Shown here piece by piece: positions 1-9,190 of a DNA stretch of 64,000 nucleotides. The stretch is taken from contig DAOPZC010000013.1 of the NCBI GenBank assembly GCA_035353175.1, positions 1 to 64,000 on the forward strand. Direction: 5' to 3'. The number at the start of each line of letters is the position of its first letter. Within the stretch, counting starts at the first letter, position 1. This stretch comes from DAOPZC01 sp035353175. GTDB lineage: Bacteria; Verrucomicrobiota; Kiritimatiellia; RFP12; UBA1067. The notes below the pieces were generated by a model. It was not told where the DNA came from. It made no database searches and was given only the letters and a program-made list of their open reading frames with translations. The position numbers were made by a program, and so were the translations under genes.

Positions 1-899
1 TTCATGAGCATCTTGTAGAACTTGAGCTGGTCGTTCGCGGTCGTCCAGAGCCCCGCGCCCGCCGACGTGAAGACGTGGTCGTCGTTGTAGGGGCGCTGCT
101 GCATCTCGTTCTGCAGGCGGTATTTCGCGGGCGCATCCTTCACGCAGTCGTACATCTCCACCTGCGTCTTGAGCTGCTTGTCGGTCGGCTTGAACGAGCT
201 GGACGTCATGCCGAGCGGATCGAGGACGCGCTCCTTGAGGAACTCCTCCCAGCGCTGGCCGGTGACCACCTCGACGACGGCCGCGCCGATGTCGATGCCG
301 GTGTTGGAGTACTGCACCTTCGTGCCGGGCTCGAAGAGCAGCGGACACGCCGCCGCGATCGCCGCCGTCTGCCGGAGCGGCGCGCCGCCGGACCAGCCGC
401 CGCCTTTGAGGTTGCCCTGTTTCGCGCAAATCTCGAACGGGAAGCCGCCGGTGTGGTTCAAGACCATGCGGACGGTGAGCACGTTTTTCGCCAGCACGAG
501 CTTCTTCACGCCGTTCGAGTTGGACGCAAGGATCCAAAGCTCTTTGAATTCCGGCAGATACTTCGAAACCGGGTCGTCGAGCGAGATCTTGCCTTCCTCG
601 ACGAGCATGGCGACTGTCACGCCGCAGAAGCCTTTCGTCTGCGAGCACTGCATGTAGACGTCGTCCATCGTGATCGGACGCTTCGCCGCGACGTCGGCGT
701 AACCGACGCAGGCGGTCTCCTGCAGACCCTCTCTGTAAAAGACGTTGACCGCGCCGGGGAGCTGTCCGTTTTCAACGTAAGGCGCGAGCGCGTCTTTCGC
801 GAACGTCGTTTTCGAATCCTTCTGCACGTTGCCGACCGTGCAACAGCCCGAGACAATCGCCGCGCCGACGATGAGCATCAGTTTCATCAGTTTTTTCAT
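1..899 (-). CDS. Serine hydrolase, beta-lactamase/class C fold lipoprotein (3' end outside window)
   Basis: The reading frame runs off the left edge, so the C-terminus is missing. It starts MKKLMKLMLIVGAAIVSGCC, a signal peptide with a lipobox (VSGC), so the protein is probably a lipoprotein. The class C beta-lactamase/penicillin-binding fold is shown by SQTK (the SxxK nucleophile motif, within MQCSQTKGF), by NHTGG, and by the YSN triad in VQYSNTGID. Members of this family are esterases, D-aminopeptidases or penicillin-binding proteins more often than true beta-lactamases, so the substrate cannot be given. An AGGA ribosome site sits just before the ATG. It lies 22 bases downstream of the tandem alpha/beta hydrolase gene on the same strand, so the two are likely co-transcribed and may both deacylate glycans. 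The class is clear; the role is inferred. Confidence 0.85.
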   Translation of the reverse strand, partial: MKKLMKLMLIVGAAIVSGCCTVGNVQKDSKTTFAKDALAPYVENGQLPGAVNVFYREGLQETACVGYADVAAKRPITMDDVYMQCSQTKGFCGVTVAMLVEEGKISLDDPVSKYLPEFKELWILASNSNGVKKLVLAKNVLTVRMVLNHTGGFPFEICAKQGNLKGGGWSGGAPLRQTAAIAAACPLLFEPGTKVQYSNTGIDIGAAVVEVVTGQRWEEFLKERVLDPLGMTSSSFKPTDKQLKTQVEMYDCVKDAPAKYRLQNEMQQRPYNDDHVFTSAGAGLWTTANDQLKFYKMLM

Positions 900-921
900 C
901 TGTAGTTCCTCGTTCCCTTTT

Positions 922-2688
922 TTACTTGTTGAATCCCTTGTGGTTCATGAATTCCCAAATGCGCCCCATCCAGGTGTAGCTGCCCGTGTCCGGGGCGGCC
1001 TTGCGCTGGAAGCAGTGGGGACGACCGACGAGCGTGTGCAGATCGGACTGGATTCCCATCCGGCGAAGCTGCTCCCAACATTTCACCGAATTCATCGCGG
1101 CCCAGCCGTCCGCATCACCGTGGATGAACAGGACCGGGCACGTCGCGAGGTCGAACGAGAGCTCGGGGACGAGCCGCGCGTCGTCCTCGTTGCCGCCCTT
1201 CGCGTTCGGGGCTTCCGCGCCGTCCGTGAGCGCGTACGCCGGATAGATCGCGACCGCCCACTGCACGCTGCAGGGGAGCTTGTCAAGGTCGTCGATCGGC
1301 CAATAGGAGCGGCGCTTCGAGCTGGTCGCGCCCATGAGCGTCAGGTGCCCGCCGGCCGAGGAGCCCATGATGCCGATGCGGTCGGGATCGAGCCCCTTGG
1401 CCGCGGCTTGGCTGCGGACGACCCGCACGGCGCGCTGCAGGTCCTGCCACGCCGTCGTGTGCTTGGCCAGCCCGCCCAGCGGACGCGGCGTGCGGTATTT
1501 CATCGTCACGACCGTCATGCCTTTTTCGTTCAGGTAACGCCGCGTCGGCGCGACTTCAAATCCGTCCGGGCTGTTGCCGCCGTAGGCGCCGCCCGAGTAG
1601 ATGATCTGGATCGCCTTGGTCTTGAGCTCCTTGGGCATGTGCCACTCGAGATAGGGCAGGCCCTGGTTCGTCTGCACATCCGGCATCTTGCCTTCCGGCC
1701 AGACCGGTTCCTTGCGGTATTCGCCGCGGGCGTCGTCGTTCGGATAGCGGGCCATCAGATCGACCTCTGCGCCGAGGCGCCCGTCGAAATTCATCTGGCG
1801 GAGATACTCGGCGATGCGGTCGAACCAGTGGTCGTAGGCGGTGCCGTCCTCGCCTTTGTTCGGGTCGCCCATAAAGCCGTGCGGGCGGTCCGCAAAGAGG
1901 TGGATCTCGGCCGGGATCTTCATCCGGCGGAGCTGGCGGTAGATCTGCGTGGAGCCGTTCGGCGAATAGATGTCCGCTCCGCCGTGGAAGAGCGCCATCG
2001 GACACGTCTTCGCGTCGAACTTGAACACGTCCGAGAGCTTGGCGTCGATCGCGTCGCCCTCGCGCGCGTTGGGGCCGGTGAGCCCGTCCGTGAGCGCGTA
2101 GGCGGTGTAGATCGGCACGGCCCAGTTGAGGTGGCACGGCAGCTGGTCGAGCCCGTCGACCGGCCCGTACGCCGGCGTGAGCGCGCTCGTCGCGAGCAAG
2201 ACCGTCAGGTGCGAGCCCGCGGAGAACCCGAACGCGCCGATCTTCTCCGGGTCGAAGCCGCGCTTCTGCGCCTCGCTGCGGACGAGGCGGACGGCGCGCT
2301 GCCCGTCCTCCCACGCGCTCTGGTAGATCGGCAGCCCCTGCGGGCGCGGCGTCCGGTAGGTGAGGCTCACGCAGACGAAACCGAGCTCGGTGAACTTCTT
2401 CGCGGCCCGGTCGATCCACACCCCGTCGCAGCAGTTCTGATAGCCGCCGCCGGAAATGAGCAGCATGCATCCGCCGTTCTTCTCCGCCGGCGCCTCGTGC
2501 CAGTCGAGGTACGGCATCGTATGCTCGGCCGCCTTGAATCCCGGCGCGTTCGCCTCCGAGGTGGTCGCCGCGATCTGCTGGGCCTGGAAATCCGGGATCT
2601 TCCCCTCCGGCCACAGCACGACCCGCTCCCCGGCGAACGCCAGAACGGCGACCAGTAACCAAGAGCCAAGAACCAAACGTTTTTTCAT
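922..2688 (-). CDS. Exported tandem alpha/beta hydrolase (two esterase domains)
   Basis: This 588-residue protein has a signal peptide (MKKRLVLGSWLLVAVLAFAG) and two complete, homologous alpha/beta-hydrolase domains of the BD-FAE/acetyl-xylan-esterase type. Domain 1 (about 22-300) has the oxyanion-type SGGGYQ, nucleophile elbow GFSAG (Ser156), Asp239 in HGGAD and His270 in RPHGF. Domain 2 (about 329-588) repeats the order with YSGGAYG, GSSAG (Ser444), Asp527 in HGDAD and His558 in RPHCF. Both domains begin with a (L/V)WPEGK(I/M)PD stretch, so the gene is an internal duplication in which both active sites look intact. It most likely removes ester groups from polysaccharides in the periplasm or outside the cell. 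The start has an AAGGGGA ribosome site. It is probably the first gene of an operon with the serine hydrolase downstream. Confidence 0.87.
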   Translation of the reverse strand: MKKRLVLGSWLLVAVLAFAGERVVLWPEGKIPDFQAQQIAATTSEANAPGFKAAEHTMPYLDWHEAPAEKNGGCMLLISGGGYQNCCDGVWIDRAAKKFTELGFVCVSLTYRTPRPQGLPIYQSAWEDGQRAVRLVRSEAQKRGFDPEKIGAFGFSAGSHLTVLLATSALTPAYGPVDGLDQLPCHLNWAVPIYTAYALTDGLTGPNAREGDAIDAKLSDVFKFDAKTCPMALFHGGADIYSPNGSTQIYRQLRRMKIPAEIHLFADRPHGFMGDPNKGEDGTAYDHWFDRIAEYLRQMNFDGRLGAEVDLMARYPNDDARGEYRKEPVWPEGKMPDVQTNQGLPYLEWHMPKELKTKAIQIIYSGGAYGGNSPDGFEVAPTRRYLNEKGMTVVTMKYRTPRPLGGLAKHTTAWQDLQRAVRVVRSQAAAKGLDPDRIGIMGSSAGGHLTLMGATSSKRRSYWPIDDLDKLPCSVQWAVAIYPAYALTDGAEAPNAKGGNEDDARLVPELSFDLATCPVLFIHGDADGWAAMNSVKCWEQLRRMGIQSDLHTLVGRPHCFQRKAAPDTGSYTWMGRIWEFMNHKGFNK

Positions 2689-3101
2689 CGTATCGTCCCC
2701 TTCATTTTATCCGTGAATGTCACAGCGTTGCGTGATTCGCTGCGCCGCCGACCTCTATGGTGCCCCTTACAAACAGACAATAATAGCGGAAGAGATTAGC
2801 GTAATCGGGATGGATATGGGAGACAAAACGCGCGGAAGCTGTGGGGCACATCGCCATCCACCGACAGAGCGGCGGAGCAAAGTGCTCCCCGCGCGAATCG
2901 CAAGCTCCTCCGCAGGACTTGTGGTTTCGGCGCTCTGTCGCCGGAAACATGCGCCGGGCGTTGACGGCGGGTGCCAGAAGCTGTACGGTGGTGCCAATTT
3001 TCCGGACGGGACGGCAAGTCCGACAGACGTGAGCGCGTTTGTCGCGAGAACCCTGGGGGATCAGATGTGTGCGCCGTATTCCCGCTGACTGGGGGGCAAT
3101 C
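2689..3101. other. Divergent intergenic region, 413 bp
   Basis: No convincing gene is present. The region separates the minus-strand hydrolase from the plus-strand GH28-like gene and must carry both promoters. A weak minus-strand candidate is TTGTCT followed after 17 bases by TAGAGG, around 2778-2806. The conserved CGYAAA/TCGACA promoter module found four times elsewhere in this window is absent on both strands here, so these two units are probably not under that control. Confidence 0.5.
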
Positions 3102-4868
3102 ATGAAAGAAAAGTTGATGACGGTGGCGGCGGCGGTGTTCGCGGCCGCAGCGACGATGGCGGCGGATATGCCGGGAGGCGCGGCCAACGGCGGGAGGGCG
3201 TCTCTTGAAGACCGGAACGGAATGATCTTTCTCGGGACGTCCACGGACGAACGGGGTTACAAATTCTCCGGACGGTCGGCGGCGGGGGTCGACGTGGACA
3301 TGGAGGTGCGCGACGGGAAGCTCTACCACCTTTACGTCAAACCGGACAAGCCGGCGTGGAACAAATTCTTCACGTTCGTTTTCAAAGAGTCCGTGGCCGG
3401 GCACATCCGTTGGGCGAACGGGGGATGGCCGGCGCCGGACAAGATCAAGTCCGTGAAAAAAGACGGTCTCCTGTACGTCACGCCGCACCTGCCGTCCTGG
3501 ATGTGCCTCTACAGCCGCCGCACGGAAGTGGACCCGGTCTACCGCCTGTGGGCGGACGGCAAAGAGGTGCCGGTTTATGAGGCGTACGAGGGGTATCAGG
3601 AAAAGCGTTACTTCTTCGCGAATTTCGATTGGCGCGCCGGCGCGAAGGTGCGCGTGGCTCGGGCTAGCGAATTCGACCGGCTGCCGGCGGCGTTCTCCGC
3701 CTGCGACATCCTGCCGTTGGTGCGGAAGACCGCGAAGCGCGCCGTCGATCCGAACACGGTTGAATTCGATGTCGACGCGCCCGCCCATTACGTCGTTGAA
3801 CCGAACGGCCCGAACAGTCCGCTGTTCATTTTCGCAAACGGCGCGCCGGCGCCGGCCGCCGGTTTCGAGGGCAACAAGGAAATCCGCTACGAAGCCGGCG
3901 CCCACGACGCGGGCGTCATCCGGATCGGGAACAACCAGACCCTGTGGCTCGCGGACGGGGCCGTCGTGCGCGGTTCCGTGGTTGTGGCGGGGACGAACGC
4001 CGCGATCCGCGGCACGGGAATCCTGTGCGGGAACGCGTACACCCGCTTCTGCGTGGACGGCGGCCACATGCTCGATGTGCGGCGTTCGAAGTCCGTGTTG
4101 ATTGAAGGGGTCACCCTCCGCGGGTCTGCCAACTGGACGCTGGTCGTCAGCGGGTCGGACGGCGTGGTGATCGACAACGTGAAAATCATGGGCGGCCGGA
4201 TGATCAACGACGACGGTATCGACATCGTCAATTCCCGGAACGTTATCATCCGCGGTTCCACCGTTTACGCGCAGGACGACTGCGTCGCGCCGAAGGGTGT
4301 TATCGGATTCGGCGATGCGCCGGTTGAGAACGTGACGGTACAAGACTGCCTGTTCTGGAGCGTGGAGGCGAACGTGCTCAGGTGCGGGCACGAATGCAGC
4401 GCCGAGGCCTTCCGGAATATCGCCTTCAAAGACTGCACGGTGTTGCACACCGACGTCAGACCGAGACACGACACCGCCGCGGAATGGCCGGATACGGTGT
4501 TCGCTCTCGAGGCGACGCGCGGCACGGTGATGGAAAACCATGTTTACGAAAACATCTCTATCGATGATCCGCGCCCCGTTTCGCACATCGCGGCGGTGCG
4601 GACGCAGAAATTCGAGACGATGAACTGGTCCGGCAAACCCGCGGACACCAAGGACACGTCATACGGTCATATCCGGAACGTGACGTTCCGGAACGTTCGT
4701 TCGACCCGCTGTCCGTCCGGACCGTTCGGCCGTTATGTCCTTTACGGGGCGACCCCTTCGAATCGGGTGGAGAACGTCCGTTTCGAGAACTGCACCCCGC
4801 CTGCCGAAAAAGTATTTCGCCCCGCTTTCACGGACAACTGTGATTTCTTCGGCGAAACGTCGCGGTGA
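3102..4868 (+). CDS. Exported right-handed beta-helix glycosidase, GH28-like
   Basis: The chosen ATG at 3102 gives a 588-residue protein with a clean signal peptide (MKEKLMTVAAAVFAAAATMA); the frame is open upstream, but only this start yields a signal sequence and it follows a GGGGGG ribosome site. The C-terminal half is a parallel beta-helix with short repeats such as SVLIEGVTLRGS and NVIIRGSTVYA. The acidic motifs are arranged as in family GH28 polygalacturonases: NDDG at 369-372 (NTD equivalent), QDDC at 391-394 (the DD pair), then CGHE (the GHG-like element). The N-terminal 200 or so residues form a beta-sandwich accessory region, as in GH28/GH49-like proteins of gut bacteria. Catalysis on a uronan or rhamnogalacturonan-type polymer is inferred; the exact linkage is not determined. 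Confidence 0.8.
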   Translation: MKEKLMTVAAAVFAAAATMAADMPGGAANGGRASLEDRNGMIFLGTSTDERGYKFSGRSAAGVDVDMEVRDGKLYHLYVKPDKPAWNKFFTFVFKESVAGHIRWANGGWPAPDKIKSVKKDGLLYVTPHLPSWMCLYSRRTEVDPVYRLWADGKEVPVYEAYEGYQEKRYFFANFDWRAGAKVRVARASEFDRLPAAFSACDILPLVRKTAKRAVDPNTVEFDVDAPAHYVVEPNGPNSPLFIFANGAPAPAAGFEGNKEIRYEAGAHDAGVIRIGNNQTLWLADGAVVRGSVVVAGTNAAIRGTGILCGNAYTRFCVDGGHMLDVRRSKSVLIEGVTLRGSANWTLVVSGSDGVVIDNVKIMGGRMINDDGIDIVNSRNVIIRGSTVYAQDDCVAPKGVIGFGDAPVENVTVQDCLFWSVEANVLRCGHECSAEAFRNIAFKDCTVLHTDVRPRHDTAAEWPDTVFALEATRGTVMENHVYENISIDDPRPVSHIAAVRTQKFETMNWSGKPADTKDTSYGHIRNVTFRNVRSTRCPSGPFGRYVLYGATPSNRVENVRFENCTPPAEKVFRPAFTDNCDFFGETSR

Positions 4869-4947
4869 TGCACCGGGCTCCAAAAAATGCTCAATCGGGC
4901 GGTTCCGGTTGAAAGCTAGGTTCAAATAATGTTAATCTCAAACGGCA

Positions 4948-6492
4948 ATGACCAAGCGGCCTCAGAGAACCTATTCGGTTCAAAAAAAGATCCGACAGTC
5001 GATTCAGGCGGAACTGTCGGATTTCGTTCAGACAAACCATGGATGTGTGCTTTCCGCCAGCGACCTACCCGTGTGTATCCGCGAAGACGTAGTCGCGTAT
5101 CAGTCCGAGATCGAGAAAGCGGGTTTTCGACTGCTTTCGTCAGAATCCCACCCCGGGCTTTTGGTTCAGGGCCAGTTCTTGTTTTGGCCCCTCGATCAAG
5201 ATTTGCCGGCGATGCCGCCTTGTGAGCGGAAGTACGTACCCGTCGAGGGGGGGCGCCCGATCGGGATCGACCTGTTTGCCGGAGCTGGCGGTCTCTCGAT
5301 GGGATTTGAAGAGGCGGGTTTCGATATCGCCGCGTGCGTTGAAATCGATCCGATCCATTGCGCCACACATGAGTACAATTTTCCCTATGCGGCCTCGATT
5401 TGTGGAAGTGTGACCGGCTTGACGGGTGATGCCATTCGGCGTCGGTCCGGCATTGGCGACCGCGATGTTGATGTGGTCTTCGGTGGTGCGCCCTGTCAGG
5501 GTTTTTCAATGATCGGGAAACGGGCGTTGGACGATCCAAGAAATAAGCTGGTCTTGCACTACGTCCGGTTGGTCAAGGAACTGCAACCGAAATATTGTGT
5601 TTTTGAAAACGTAAAGGGGCTGACTGTTGGCAAGCAAGTTCAGTTTCTCCAAGAGTTGATTGCTGCATTGGAAAATGCGGGATACATTGTTGTTGCTCCC
5701 TACCGCGTATTGAATGCTGCCGACTATGGGGTCCCCCAGAATCGTTTGCGTCTCTTTCTGATGGCCTATCGCAGCGACCAGAATCCGCCTGTATATCCGT
5801 TGCCAAATACAGACAAAGTAACGGTGGCGGAGGCGATCAGTGACTTGCCTGATGCAGATCGATTCAAAAAGTTATTGGATTCGGATGCCGTGTCCGTAGT
5901 ATGGGAAACAAAAACGGATTATGCGCAGAAATTGCGGGGGTTAAGGTTAGATCCTCGTGATTTTAGTTATCCACGTGTGTTTGATAGCGACTTGCTGACG
6001 TGCAGTTTGCGAACGGTTCATACGAAGGAATCGAAAGCGCGTTTTGTCAGCGCGGTTTCGGGAACGACGGAGCCGATTAGTCGTTTCTTCAAATTGTCGT
6101 TGGGCGGTCAGTGCAATACGCTCCGGGCCGGCACCGACAGTGCGCGTGGCGCCTTTACGTCTCCTCGGCCGATCCATCCTGCATTTCCTCGTGTCATTAC
6201 GGTGCGCGAGGCTGCCCGCCTGCACTCGTATCCCGATTGGTTCCGGTTTCACGCGACGAAATGGCACGGTTTCCGCCAGATAGGAAACAGTGTCCCGCCG
6301 CTCCTCGGTCGTGCCGTTGCCGGAGAAATCATGCAAGCCCTTGGGATTGATCCGTCAAAACCGAATCGTGCGATCACGCCGGGTGACAGCGCACTGCTAA
6401 ACTTTAATATGCGTCAGGCCTCCGACCATTTCGGTGTGCCCGCTTCGGTTATCGGACAAAGAACACGGAAACAGGGGGACGTTCTATTATGA
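4948..6492 (+). CDS. DNA (cytosine-5-)-methyltransferase
   Basis: This 514-residue protein carries the ordered C5-methyltransferase motifs: motif I DLFAGAGGLSMGF (108-120, SAM binding), motif IV GGAPCQGFS with catalytic Cys183, motif VI ENV (220-222), motif VIII QNRLRLF (264-270), motif IX REAARLHSYPDWF (420-432) and motif X GNSVPP (446-451). The target-recognition region lies between VIII and IX, so the recognition sequence cannot be read. The roughly 100 residues before motif I are an unusual N-terminal extension. The stop overlaps the start of the next gene as ATGA, the usual arrangement of a type II restriction-modification pair. Base composition is visibly less G+C-rich than that of the flanking glycan genes, which suggests recent acquisition. 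Confidence 0.95.
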   Translation: MTKRPQRTYSVQKKIRQSIQAELSDFVQTNHGCVLSASDLPVCIREDVVAYQSEIEKAGFRLLSSESHPGLLVQGQFLFWPLDQDLPAMPPCERKYVPVEGGRPIGIDLFAGAGGLSMGFEEAGFDIAACVEIDPIHCATHEYNFPYAASICGSVTGLTGDAIRRRSGIGDRDVDVVFGGAPCQGFSMIGKRALDDPRNKLVLHYVRLVKELQPKYCVFENVKGLTVGKQVQFLQELIAALENAGYIVVAPYRVLNAADYGVPQNRLRLFLMAYRSDQNPPVYPLPNTDKVTVAEAISDLPDADRFKKLLDSDAVSVVWETKTDYAQKLRGLRLDPRDFSYPRVFDSDLLTCSLRTVHTKESKARFVSAVSGTTEPISRFFKLSLGGQCNTLRAGTDSARGAFTSPRPIHPAFPRVITVREAARLHSYPDWFRFHATKWHGFRQIGNSVPPLLGRAVAGEIMQALGIDPSKPNRAITPGDSALLNFNMRQASDHFGVPASVIGQRTRKQGDVLL

Positions 6493-7283
6493 GCAAGTCT
6501 CAGAACCGGTATGCCGCGCTGATCGAGCACATTTTTTCTTCGCACTATCGACCGGGTAAGAGCGAGTTTTCTTTCGAGCGTGAGGAGCTTTCAACAACAG
6601 CCCTGGCGCTGGGTATCAAATTGCCAAAGAATTTAGGCGATGTTCTCTATTCGTTCCGTTACCGGGTTTCCCTGCCAGAGTCGATCACGAAAACTGCTAA
6701 ACCGGGTCTGGTCTGGATCATCAAAGGTGCGGGTACTGGCCGCTATCTCTTCAAGTTGGCACGCATGAGTCGAATTGAGCCTGACGAAACGATGTTGACC
6801 ATCAAAGTGCCCAACGCAACTCCGGAAATTCTGCTCGCCAACGCTTTCGATGACGAACAGGCATTATTGGCAAAAGTTCGGTACAACCGGTTGATTGACC
6901 TTTTTCTCGGCATTACCGCACACTCACTTCAAAACCATCTTCGAACAACCGTAAAGAGCATCGGGCAGATCGAAATCGACGAAATTTATGTTGGTCTGAA
7001 TCGTCGGGGCTGTCAATTCATTGTCCCGGTTCAGGCGAAAGTTGGCAAGGATCAGCACGGCGTCGTTCAGACGGAGCAAGACCTTTCTTTTTGCCAAGAA
7101 CGTTTTCCGAATCTCATCTGCCGTCCGGTCTCAGTCCATGCGCTTAGCGATAATCGCATTGCGATGTTCGAGCTTACGCTGAGCGATGACGAAGTGCGTG
7201 TGATCGATCAAAAACATTATGCCTTGGTGCCCGCTAGCGCCATTTCGAGCGACGACCTCCGTTGCTACGGCACGAAAGATTGA
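6489..7283 (+). CDS. Probable type II restriction endonuclease partner
   Basis: The assignment rests mainly on context: the ATG overlaps the methyltransferase stop (ATGA), both genes share a lower G+C content, and the 264-residue size is normal for a type II enzyme. In the sequence, ID164-E165 followed by strand FIVPVQAK (Gln182-x-Lys184) resembles a PD-(D/E)xK nuclease core in which the usual Glu of ExK is Gln, a known variation. No signal peptide or membrane segment is present. I do not recognise the subfamily or specificity. It would cleave DNA at sites left unmodified by its partner. It could instead be another DNA-binding accessory protein, but the QAK core after an acidic strand makes a nuclease the best reading. 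Confidence 0.7.
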   Translation: MSKSQNRYAALIEHIFSSHYRPGKSEFSFEREELSTTALALGIKLPKNLGDVLYSFRYRVSLPESITKTAKPGLVWIIKGAGTGRYLFKLARMSRIEPDETMLTIKVPNATPEILLANAFDDEQALLAKVRYNRLIDLFLGITAHSLQNHLRTTVKSIGQIEIDEIYVGLNRRGCQFIVPVQAKVGKDQHGVVQTEQDLSFCQERFPNLICRPVSVHALSDNRIAMFELTLSDDEVRVIDQKHYALVPASAISSDDLRCYGTKD

Positions 7284-7360
7284 GCGGTGTTCAGGCGATA
7301 ATCTAGCCTCCTGTAACGCGCCTTCCGTGTGCAAGGTGCGTTCTTTGTCCGGGCGGATCT

Positions 7361-7425
7361 GCGTAAAAAGTCGAAAAAATATACGCAAAATTATGATCGA
7401 CAGAACGGACCGCGCCTCCTACGAT
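7361..7425 (+). promoter_or_regulatory. Conserved activator/promoter module, copy 1
   Basis: CGTAAA at 7362 and CGCAAA at 7384 are direct repeats with starts exactly 22 bp apart, joined by AAGTCGAAAAAAT-type sequence. TCGACA at 7397-7402 (-35 like) begins 13 bp after the second repeat, and TACGAT at 7420-7425 (-10 like) follows a 17-bp spacer. The same layout occurs at 11008, 15965 and 22610. It precedes the GH99-like lipoprotein gene. Two direct half-sites two helical turns apart, abutting a degenerate -35, is the layout of AraC/XylS-type activator sites; the regulator itself is not in the window. Confidence 0.8.
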
Positions 7426-7503
7426 AGAGACGTTCGAGCAACCCGTGGGGATGCGCTCGTTGAGCGTGAGGGATTGCGGTTCTGGGAAAGAGGAGTTTAA
7501 TTT

Positions 7504-9186
7504 ATGGGCAACTGTTTGGTCTCTGTCCGCCTGCTGGCGCTTGCAGCGATGGGCTTTTCGGCGGGGTGTTCGCTTCCGGAAAAGAAGGCTTACGTGCCTG
7601 AGCCGAAGCCCGTGAAAAGCGCGATCGAAATCACCGCGCTTTACTATCCGGGCACGGAACAGATGGCCGAATGGGACCAGGTGGAGCAGACCCTGCCCGG
7701 GATCAAGCCGCTTCTGGGCTGGTACGACGAAGGCAACCCCGAGGTCATCGACTGGCAGATCAAGTGGGCCGTCGAACACGGGATTTCGAGCTTCTGCGTG
7801 GACTGGTACTGGAACCAGGGCGTCCAGCGGCTCGACCACTGGGTGAAGGGCTACTACAACGCCCGCTGGCGCAAATACTTGAAGTGGTACATGATGTACG
7901 CGAACCACAACGAGCCGGGCGCGCACTCGACGGAGGACCAGATCCGCGTGACGAAGTTCTGGATCGACAACTACTTCAAGACGCCCGAATACTATACGAT
8001 CGGCGGGAAGCCCGTCGTCGTCTACTGGGACTACAACAATCTCGACCGCGACTTCATCGACGAGGCGGCCAAGAAGGGCGAAGCGCTGAAGCCCGGCGAA
8101 GGCGTGATGCGGGCGCTCGCCATCACGGAAAAGCTCGTGAAGGAGGCCGGTCTTCCCGGCGTTTGCTTCATCGACATGTACCACGGATGGAAATACGACC
8201 CGGCAAAGGTTGACCGCGCGAAAGCGGCCGGCTACGCAGCGCAGATGATCTACAATTTCGACACGATCTCCTGGTTTGTGGCGCCCGAATCCCGCAAGCC
8301 GGGCGACCGTCAGAACCGTTTCTCCTACGACACCGTGATGGCGGCCGCGCCGAAATGGTGGGAGACAACCTCTCGCGACCCGAATTTCCCGCTCTGGCCG
8401 CTCATTCCCACGGGCTGGAACGACATCCCGAGGTCGTTCCAGGCTGCGCGCGTCATTTACGGCCGCACGCCGGAGAAGTTCAAGAAGGTGTGTGAGGACT
8501 GCCGCCGGTTCTGCGAGCAGAAAGGCTTCAACCGCGTCGTCATCGCGCCGCTGAACGAGTGGCAGGAAGGCAGCTATATCGAGCCGAACAAGGAATTCGG
8601 CTTCGGGATGTACGACGCCTTGCGCGACACCTTCTGCGAAAAGCCGGCGGGCGGGTGGCCGAAGAACCTCGTCCCCTCCGACGTCGGGCTCGGCCCCTAC
8701 GACTACCCGCCGATGCCGCGCCTGGCGCAGACGAGCTGGGATTTCTCGAAGGACATGCAGGGCTGGTACCGCAATCCCTACGGAACGGCGTACATGAAGA
8801 CCGTCGACGGCGCGATGCGCTTCTTCCGCTCCGGCGGCGGCATCAAACCCGCGATCCGCACGCGCCTCCAGCCGTTCGAGGCCGCGAAATTCAAAACGTT
8901 CACGGTGCGGATGCGCTTGACGCCTTCGGTCCGCGTGCCCGCGAAAGGCGGCGAGCGGATGAAGCTCCTTTGGGGAACGGAGACGACCCCGATTTTTTCG
9001 AAGGACTTCGTGCTGACCGACACGAGCACGGCCGCGCTCCTGATCCGGCCGGACGGCGAGTGGCACACGGTTTCGGTTTCCCTCGCCGACAACCCGCACT
9101 GGAAGGGCAAGGTGAACGAGGTCTGGTTTGATCCGGTGAATCTTGACGCTGCGTACGTGGACATCAAGTGGATGCGCTTCGAGTAG
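7504..9186 (+). CDS. GH99-like (WbsX-type) glycan-active lipoprotein
   Basis: This 560-residue protein has a lipoprotein signal (MGFSAGC lipobox) and a glycoside-hydrolase-99-like/WbsX catalytic barrel over about residues 35-380. Family signatures are ITALYYPGTEQM near the N-terminus, SFCVDWYWNQG, and NEWQEGSYIEP (Asn351-Glu352...Glu355). The C-terminal 150 residues (from about 410, TSWDFSKDMQGWY) form a beta-sandwich, probably carbohydrate-binding. The usual activity of related enzymes is endo-mannosidase/mannanase or action on rhamnose-containing glycans, so the substrate stays open. The start has an AGGAG site with normal spacing. It is the only gene after promoter module copy 1, and its neighbour 9191-10795 is convergent with a gap of only 4 bases. 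Confidence 0.8.
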   Translation: MGNCLVSVRLLALAAMGFSAGCSLPEKKAYVPEPKPVKSAIEITALYYPGTEQMAEWDQVEQTLPGIKPLLGWYDEGNPEVIDWQIKWAVEHGISSFCVDWYWNQGVQRLDHWVKGYYNARWRKYLKWYMMYANHNEPGAHSTEDQIRVTKFWIDNYFKTPEYYTIGGKPVVVYWDYNNLDRDFIDEAAKKGEALKPGEGVMRALAITEKLVKEAGLPGVCFIDMYHGWKYDPAKVDRAKAAGYAAQMIYNFDTISWFVAPESRKPGDRQNRFSYDTVMAAAPKWWETTSRDPNFPLWPLIPTGWNDIPRSFQAARVIYGRTPEKFKKVCEDCRRFCEQKGFNRVVIAPLNEWQEGSYIEPNKEFGFGMYDALRDTFCEKPAGGWPKNLVPSDVGLGPYDYPPMPRLAQTSWDFSKDMQGWYRNPYGTAYMKTVDGAMRFFRSGGGIKPAIRTRLQPFEAAKFKTFTVRMRLTPSVRVPAKGGERMKLLWGTETTPIFSKDFVLTDTSTAALLIRPDGEWHTVSVSLADNPHWKGKVNEVWFDPVNLDAAYVDIKWMRFE

Positions 9187-9190
9187 AAAC

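Noticed and set aside
2796..4586. A 596-codon minus-strand frame opposite the GH28-like gene
   Set aside because: Its composition is that of a shadow frame, it has no motifs, and the plus-strand gene has clear GH28-like residues.
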